Positions 31,751-36,154 of a stretch of DNA of 36,154 nucleotides are shown in pieces (the first letter of the stretch is position 1; the number at the start of each line of letters is the position of its first letter). The position numbers and the translations under genes are program-made. Location: assembly GCA_027314705.1 (NCBI GenBank), contig DAHVAJ010000043.1, positions 1 to 36,154 on the forward strand, written 5' to 3'. Below the pieces are notes generated by a model. The model worked only from the letters and a program-made list of their open reading frames with translations. It was not told the origin of the DNA and ran no database searches. The stretch is from Acidimicrobiaceae bacterium. Lineage in GTDB: Bacteria; Actinomycetota; Acidimicrobiia; Acidimicrobiales; RAAP-2.

Positions 31751-34063
31751 TCAGCCACCGTTTGCCGCGACCACGTAGGTCCGGCAGGGCTGTCCCCGCA
31801 ACGAGGGGCACGCCGGCTGGGCGTCGGGCGGCGTGATGCCGGGCTCGACCGTCAGCACGAGGCCCGAGGGCGTGGCCCCGCCGAGGCCGACGGTGTCGGT
31901 CACCGACCCGCCGGTCCGGTACGTGTCGAAGGCCCACACCGGCCGGTCGCCGCCCGGGGCCGTCACGGTGACCCGTATCCGCGACCCGGCCCGGAACGAG
32001 TAGGCCACCGGATTGAGCGGGATCCGTACCTCGGTGTAGCGCCCGGCAGGCAGGGGCCGGGGATCGGTGTACGTGGGCACGGGATGGGCCGGCGTCGAGG
32101 CCCCCGGGTCGAGGGCCCGGTCGCTCGCCCGCAGCTCGCCCGTCTGCACGAAGAGCTCCCTCCCGTCCGGGCGCACCTCCGACACGGTGGCCTGGAGGTC
32201 GGTGTCGGCCGCCGTGCTCCTGACCCAGAGATCGACGGCGGCCGGCCCGATGGCCGTCAGGTCGTGGGCGAGCGGGGCGGTCACGAACCCGAGGCCGCTG
32301 GGGCCGGTGACCGGGGCCCACTGGTAGGGGGGGAGGGCGTCCCACGGGTTGCCCGACGGGAGGCTGGTGGCCGGGCGGGCGGCCGGGTCCGGCCGGAAGG
32401 AGACGGCGCCGCCCGCCGGCACCGGGCCGGTGAGCGCGCCGTGGGCACCGAAGTGGAGGGCCACCGTGTGGGAGGTCGGCGGGGGCCACGAGGGGAACTG
32501 CGCCATCCACACCGGCTGGAAGGCCCCGGGCCCGGCGCTTCCCGCGCCGTTGTCCATGAGCACCCGGATGCGGGGCTGGCGCTCGAAGGCGGCACGCGCC
32601 GCGGCCGGGGTCGGCTCGGTGGTGTAGGCGACCGGGGGGACGGGTCCCACCGGCGCGTCGGCCAGACCGTGGTAGAGGAGCGGGGCGAGGGAGGCGAGGG
32701 TCGGCGAGGGCTGCGGAACGCGTCCGGCCACGAAGATGTCGAGGAACTCGAGCCACCGGGTGATGGTGCCGGGACCGAGCGAGTCGATGTGGGTGCCGTT
32801 GGTCATGGTCACCCACACGTGCGGGTCGTGGGCGAGGGCACCGATGATGGCCGGCCACTGCCCGCCGGTCTGCTCGTCCTGCACGGCCCCCGAGAGGAAG
32901 ACCGGCACCCGGGTGGTGGCCGCCCAGGTCGAGGGGGACCGCTGGTCGTAGAGGGCCGGGACCCGGTGGGAGGCCTGCTTGAGGAGGGCGGCCAGGTCCT
33001 GGGCCTGGCCGTGGAGGTCCTGGTTGGCCAGGCAGGTGGTGTCGCCGGTGGCGATCTCGGCCACCGCCCACGGCTGGCCGCCGGGGGCGGGCTGGGCGTC
33101 GTGGACCCGGTCGGCCAGCCAGGAGCCGGCGAAGCCGCTGTTGAAGATGCCGCCGGGGAAGCCGGTCGAGTAGAGGTCGTCGGTCAGGCTCATCGGAGCG
33201 ATGGCGGCCAGCCCGGGCGGTCGCGTGCCGGCCACGAACATCTGGGAGATGCCCGAGAAGGAGATGCCGACCATGCCCACCTTGTGGTGGAGCACCCACG
33301 GCTGGGCGGCGGCGATCTGGACGGCGTCGTAGCCGTCGTAGGTGGTGGGCAGGCCGAAGAGGTCGAAGGCGCCACCCGAACACCCGGTCCCGCGCATCTG
33401 CAGGCTGATGGTGGCGAAGCCCAGCAGGGGGGCGAGGAGGGAACCGACGACGGTGGCCGTGGACGGCACCAGCGGATCCGCGGTGGTCTCGCCGTCGACG
33501 TGGAGCTCGGCGGCGATGAGGCTGTGGGGTGCGGCGACGGCATACCCGGAGTCCTCGATGACCGTGGGGAACGGGCCGTCGGCCAGGGTCTTGCCGGGCG
33601 GGAGCCGCACGGTGGCGGCCAACCGGACGCCATCCCGCATGGTCAGGTAGTTGAGCCCGACGTGGAGGTGCTGGTCGGCGTAGAAGGACGCCGGGGGGGT
33701 GTCCGTCGGGGCCAGGACCCGGAACGGTCGGGTCGAGGCCCATGCCCGGCCGACCTGCTCCCGGAAGGTGTAGCCGCCGCCGGCCGGCAGGTCGCGGACG
33801 ATGAGGCTGCCCAGGTCGTCGGTGGTGCCCCCGCCGACGCGCCGTCCGGCGGCATCGGCCAGCACCAGGTGGGCGGCGGGGGTGATGCCGGCCACGTAGG
33901 CCTGTCCGATCGAACCGTGGCCGGCGAACGGGGCGGCGACCGTGGCCACCGGCAACGGCGGCGAGGATCCGGTCGTGCCGGCCGTGCCGGTGCCCGAACA
34001 GCCGGTCGCCACCACCGCCACCGCCAGCACGACCACGGCCAGCGGCCTTCGTCGACTCACCAC
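31751..34063 (-). CDS. CocE/NonD-type X-Pro dipeptidyl-peptidase-like hydrolase, lipoprotein
   Basis: 770 residues. Signal peptide with a lipobox ending VATGC (Cys22), so the protein should be lipid-anchored outside the membrane. An N-terminal beta-rich segment (about 50-120) precedes the alpha/beta-hydrolase domain, opened by MRDGVRLAATVRLP (142-155); nucleophile Ser268 in GISFSG; LQMRGTGCSGG oxyanion-region strand; NGTHIDSLG likely holds the catalytic His. The C-terminal jelly-roll ends with PAGRYTEVRIPLNPVAYSFRAGSRIRVTV, typical of the family, which cleaves esters, amides or Xaa-Pro peptides. GTG at 34063 has AGGAGGGGG 5-6 nt upstream; a longer frame runs into the tRNA gene and is rejected. 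It begins 66 nt after tRNA-Thr on the same strand. Confidence 0.9.
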   Translation of the reverse strand: MVSRRRPLAVVVLAVAVVATGCSGTGTAGTTGSSPPLPVATVAAPFAGHGSIGQAYVAGITPAAHLVLADAAGRRVGGGTTDDLGSLIVRDLPAGGGYTFREQVGRAWASTRPFRVLAPTDTPPASFYADQHLHVGLNYLTMRDGVRLAATVRLPPGKTLADGPFPTVIEDSGYAVAAPHSLIAAELHVDGETTADPLVPSTATVVGSLLAPLLGFATISLQMRGTGCSGGAFDLFGLPTTYDGYDAVQIAAAQPWVLHHKVGMVGISFSGISQMFVAGTRPPGLAAIAPMSLTDDLYSTGFPGGIFNSGFAGSWLADRVHDAQPAPGGQPWAVAEIATGDTTCLANQDLHGQAQDLAALLKQASHRVPALYDQRSPSTWAATTRVPVFLSGAVQDEQTGGQWPAIIGALAHDPHVWVTMTNGTHIDSLGPGTITRWLEFLDIFVAGRVPQPSPTLASLAPLLYHGLADAPVGPVPPVAYTTEPTPAAARAAFERQPRIRVLMDNGAGSAGPGAFQPVWMAQFPSWPPPTSHTVALHFGAHGALTGPVPAGGAVSFRPDPAARPATSLPSGNPWDALPPYQWAPVTGPSGLGFVTAPLAHDLTAIGPAAVDLWVRSTAADTDLQATVSEVRPDGRELFVQTGELRASDRALDPGASTPAHPVPTYTDPRPLPAGRYTEVRIPLNPVAYSFRAGSRIRVTVTAPGGDRPVWAFDTYRTGGSVTDTVGLGGATPSGLVLTVEPGITPPDAQPACPSLRGQPCRTYVVAANGG

Positions 34064-34129
34064 GTTCTCCCCCTCCTGCTCGCCGGCCGCGCCGGGTCCG
34101 GCCGACCACCGGGCCACCGGGCGCCGCGG

Positions 34130-34202
34130 AGCCTGAGAGGAGAATCGAACTCCTGACCTACGCATTACGAGTGCGTTGCTCTACCGACTGAGCTACTCAG
34201 GC
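34130..34202 (-). tRNA. tRNA-Thr (anticodon CGT)
   Basis: The cloverleaf is complete: acceptor GCCTGAG with CTCAGGC (seven pairs), D-arm GCTC...GAGC, anticodon stem ACGCA/TGCGT with loop CTCGTAA giving anticodon CGT (reads ACG), T-arm AGGAG-TTCGATT-CTCCT. The discriminator is T and CCA is not encoded. A TAGCGT at 34213-34218 on the minus strand could be its -10, placing transcription start about 4 nt before the mature end. Confidence 0.96.
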
Positions 34203-34212
34203 AAGGACCCAC

Positions 34213-34218
34213 ACGCTA
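34213..34218 (-). promoter_or_regulatory. possible -10 (TAGCGT) of tRNA-Thr
   Basis: TAGCGT fits TAnnnT in the 35-nt gap between holB and the tRNA gene. No clear -35 is seen; holB codons occupy that position. Confidence 0.35.
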
Positions 34219-34237
34219 TCGGACCCGGGTCGTCGAC

Positions 34238-35350
34238 TCAGTCGGCCATGCCGGACAGCTCGACCAGCAGCGCCTCGAGCAGGAGACCCTCCTGGACGTT
34301 GCGGCCGAGGGCGGCGGCGGCGGCGCCGACGGCCTCGACGTGGGCGACGGCCCGGCGGCGCTCGGCGTCGGCGCCCGGGTTGCGGGGCCCCCCGGCGGCG
34401 ACCAGCGCGGTCAGGCGGTCGCGGTACACCCCGGCCAGGGCGGCGAGGCCCATCCGCAGGTCGTCGGTCCGCCAGCGACGCTCCTCCCGGCGGTGCCGTT
34501 CCTCGACCTGGCGGCGCCCGGGAATTCCCCGGGCCCCCGACGCCTCGGCCTGCTCCTCCAGGGAGGTCAGCTCCCGGGCGTGCTCCTCGCGCAGGGGAAC
34601 CAGGGCGTCCTCGGCCAGGCCCAGCAGCTCGGTCGCCACGGCCACGGCGGCGGACCCGGTGCCGTCGAGGCGGGCGGGTACGCTCCGCCACCGCTCCTGG
34701 CGGGTGGCGAAGCCCGCGTCGTGGACCAGCAGACGGGCCCGGTCCAGGTTGCCGCCCGAGGCGGCGGCAGCGGCTCCGGCCACTCCCTCGTCCACCCCGC
34801 GGGCGACCAGCCAGGCGGAGACCACGGCCGGCGGAACGGCGGCGAAGGGGATCTGGACGCACCGGCTGACGATGGTCGCGAGCCCGGCCGGCAGGTCGTC
34901 GGCCAGGAGCACGAAGACGGTGGCCGGGGGTGGTTCCTCCACGGTCTTCAAGAGGGCGGGGACGGCCGGACCGGCCAGGTGGACGTCGGGCACCAGGATG
35001 ACCTGGCGGTCGGCCTCGAGCGGACGACGCTGGGCCCGGGCGGCGGCGGTCCGGGCGTCGTCGACGTCGAGCGAGGCCCCCGACCGCTCGACGACCACCA
35101 GGTCCGGGTGGCTCCCGGCCAGGACCCGGCGGCACGTGGCGCAGGCGCCGCAGCCGCCGTCGGGGCAGAGGAGGGCGGCGGCCAGCCCCCGGGCCCCGGC
35201 CCGCTTGCCCGACCCGGGAGGGCCGTGCAGGAGGTAGGCGTGGACGGGGCGGCGGGCGGCGGCGGCGAGCTGGGCCACCGCCCGGTCCTGACCGACCACG
35301 TCCTCGAAGAGGGCGGCGGCCGGACGCTCGACCGGGCTTTCCCCGTTCAC
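34238..35350 (-). CDS. holB: DNA polymerase III delta' subunit
   Basis: Clamp-loader subunit. 370 residues. GQDRAVAQL near 20; P-loop-like HGPPGSGKR (42-50), in which the last position is Arg instead of Thr or Ser, in line with the weak or absent ATP binding of delta'; zinc module C62, C67, C70, C73; VILVPDVHLAGPAVPALLKTVEEPP (DNA-sensor strand); VSRCVQIPF. The C-terminal collar is long and rich in Arg/Glu with a probable coiled coil (about 260-300). GTG at 35350 overlaps tmk (GTGA). The order topA-tmk-holB is conserved in Actinobacteria. Confidence 0.94.
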   Translation of the reverse strand: MNGESPVERPAAALFEDVVGQDRAVAQLAAAARRPVHAYLLHGPPGSGKRAGARGLAAALLCPDGGCGACATCRRVLAGSHPDLVVVERSGASLDVDDARTAAARAQRRPLEADRQVILVPDVHLAGPAVPALLKTVEEPPPATVFVLLADDLPAGLATIVSRCVQIPFAAVPPAVVSAWLVARGVDEGVAGAAAAASGGNLDRARLLVHDAGFATRQERWRSVPARLDGTGSAAVAVATELLGLAEDALVPLREEHARELTSLEEQAEASGARGIPGRRQVEERHRREERRWRTDDLRMGLAALAGVYRDRLTALVAAGGPRNPGADAERRRAVAHVEAVGAAAAALGRNVQEGLLLEALLVELSGMAD

Positions 35351-35985
35351 GGCGGGCCGTCCCGGGCCAGGCGGTCCGCCGCCCGCCCGATGGTCCCGGC
35401 CACCTCGGCGACCGGAGCCGTGGCGTCCACCACCAGCCACGCCTCGCCACCGGCGGCGGCCAGGGTCCGGAAGCCCTCGGCCACGCGGCCCAGGAACCCC
35501 GCGCCCTCGGCCTCCATGCGGTCGGCCTCCTGGCGATCGGCCCCGGCGGCGGCGCGCCGGGCGGCGGCGACGTCCGCGGGGAGGTCGAGCAGGACGGTGA
35601 GGTCGGGCCGGAGCCCGCCGGTGGCCCAGCCGACCAGGGCGTCGAGCTCGGTGAGGTCGAGGCCTCGGCCGTACCCCTGGTAGGCGAGGGTGGAGGCGGC
35701 GTACCGGTCGGTCACGACCCACCGGCCGGCGTCGAGGGCGGGCCGGATGACCTCGGTCACGTGCTGGGCCCGGTCGGCGGCCATCAGCAGCGCCTCGGCC
35801 CGATCCGAGACGGCACCCCGGCCGGGCTCGAGCAGCAGTGCCCGCAGGCCGGCGCCGAGACGGGTCGCCCCGGGCTCGAAGGTGGCGACGGCGTCGAGCC
35901 GCGAGGCCAACAGGCGCGCCTGGGTGCTCTTGCCGCAGCCGTCGATCCCCTCGAGGGCGACGAGGCGGCCCCGGCGGTCGCTCAC
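35347..35985 (-). CDS. tmk: thymidylate kinase
   Basis: Phosphorylates dTMP to dTDP. 212 residues. P-loop [10 protein letters not shown] (12-21), [14 protein letters not shown] (DR motif and substrate loop), DLTVLLDLP, and [17 protein letters not shown] where the LID follows. The GTG at 35985 overlaps the topA stop by 4 nt, and its own stop overlaps holB, giving a topA-tmk-holB translational chain. Confidence 0.97.
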   Translation of the reverse strand: MSDRRGRLVALEGIDGCGKSTQARLLASRLDAVATFEPGATRLGAGLRALLLEPGRGAVSDRAEALLMAADRAQHVTEVIRPALDAGRWVVTDRYAASTLAYQGYGRGLDLTELDALVGWATGGLRPDLTVLLDLPADVAAARRAAAGADRQEADRMEAEGAGFLGRVAEGFRTLAAAGGEAWLVVDATAPVAEVAGTIGRAADRLARDGPP

Positions 35986-36154
35986 CCGCCGTCGGGGCCG
36001 GGGGCCTCCTGGACCACCGCCTCCTCCGCGGCCGCCGCTGGGGCCGGGGCCCCCGTCGTACCGGCGGCCTTCTTGGCGGCGGCCTTCTTGGCCGCGGCCT
36101 TCTTGGCGGCGGCCTTCTTGGCCGCGGCCTTCTTGGCCGCGGCCTTCTTGGCCG
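35982..36154 (-). CDS. topA: DNA topoisomerase I, C-terminal tail (partial)
   Basis: The last 57 codons of a gene that enters from the right edge. Only the tail is visible: about six AAAKK repeats (15-nt units, roughly 36064-36154), then a Gly/Ala/Pro/Glu-rich end closing ...EAPGPDGG and TGA at 35982-35984. Lys-rich tails of this kind are known in actinobacterial topoisomerase I, where they increase processivity; the assignment also rests on the conserved order topA-tmk-holB. A histone-like or other Lys-tailed protein cannot be excluded from this fragment alone. Confidence 0.75.
   Translation of the reverse strand, partial: AKKAAAKKAAAKKAAAKKAAAKKAAAKKAAGTTGAPAPAAAAEEAVVQEAPGPDGG
36064..36154. 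repeat. 15-nt tandem coding repeat (AAAKK), continues past the edge
   Basis: At least six copies of GCC-GCS-GCC-AAG-AAG on the minus strand; copies differ only in the wobble of the second Ala codon (GCG or GCC), giving a partial 30-nt higher-order alternation. Confidence 0.92.

Noticed and set aside
30785-34156. A 1123-codon open frame on the plus strand opposite the oxidoreductase and lipoprotein genes
   Set aside because: Antisense open frames are expected at this GC content; both minus-strand genes have clear motifs and matching starts, and this frame also runs into the tRNA gene.

Overview
The window is a chromosomal, gene-dense stretch of a very GC-rich actinobacterium, most probably of the class Acidimicrobiia. 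The evidence is: CarD, DisA, a ClpC-type Clp ATPase, a SigR/RsrA-type redox sigma/anti-sigma pair and a DUF2342 zincin, all typical of Actinobacteria; a Lys/Ala-rich topoisomerase I tail; a secreted protein with 42-residue GYW...DGGVFAFGDA repeats of a type I associate with Acidimicrobiia; many GTG starts and 4-nt GTGA gene overlaps. I see no CRISPR array, insertion sequence, prophage or rRNA.

Layout. (1) 1-1628, plus strand: the end of egtB, then egtD (ergothioneine) and a DUF427 protein. (2) 1639-12395, minus strand: clpC, a secreted repeat protein closed by a strong hairpin, then radA, disA, carD, ispD, ispF and rlmB. This joins protein quality control, DNA-damage and c-di-AMP signalling, RNA polymerase control, the MEP isoprenoid pathway and 23S rRNA methylation. 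(3) 12525-13502, plus strand: a long-chain polyprenyl diphosphate synthase. (4) 13525-18410: a small accessory locus. A DinB-like gene (minus) faces a TetR - SRPBCC - sulfatase - propeller-like operon (plus) across a quasi-palindrome that holds two mirror-image promoters. (5) 18468-29312, minus strand: a cofactor and nucleotide block read as DUF2342 zincin, tilS, hpt, folE, folP, a phosphatase-like protein lacking the catalytic Cys, folB, folK, a DUF2520 protein, panC, nadB, nadC, coaX. It supplies folate, pantothenate/CoA and NAD. (6) 29359-30248, minus: sigR-rsrA, facing a small unknown gene (30392-30679, plus). (7) 30698-36154, minus: the end of topA, then tmk, holB, tRNA-Thr(CGT), a CocE-like lipoprotein hydrolase and an MDR oxidoreductase.

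The points I consider most worth following are: (a) a phosphatase-fold protein in the folate operon with HQX5R in place of HCX5R; (b) a recurrent TAnnnT-N6/7-ATG/GTG arrangement in front of at least five genes, pointing to leaderless transcripts and to promoters inside apparent operons; (c) the mirror-symmetric divergent promoter/operator of the sulfatase locus; (d) the DUF2520 gene beside panC as a candidate ketopantoate reductase; and (e) the secreted repeat protein with an unrecognised Cys-rich N-terminal region.

Coordinates of starts were chosen by gene overlap, ribosome-binding sequence, family alignment from memory and third-position GC; no database search was possible.
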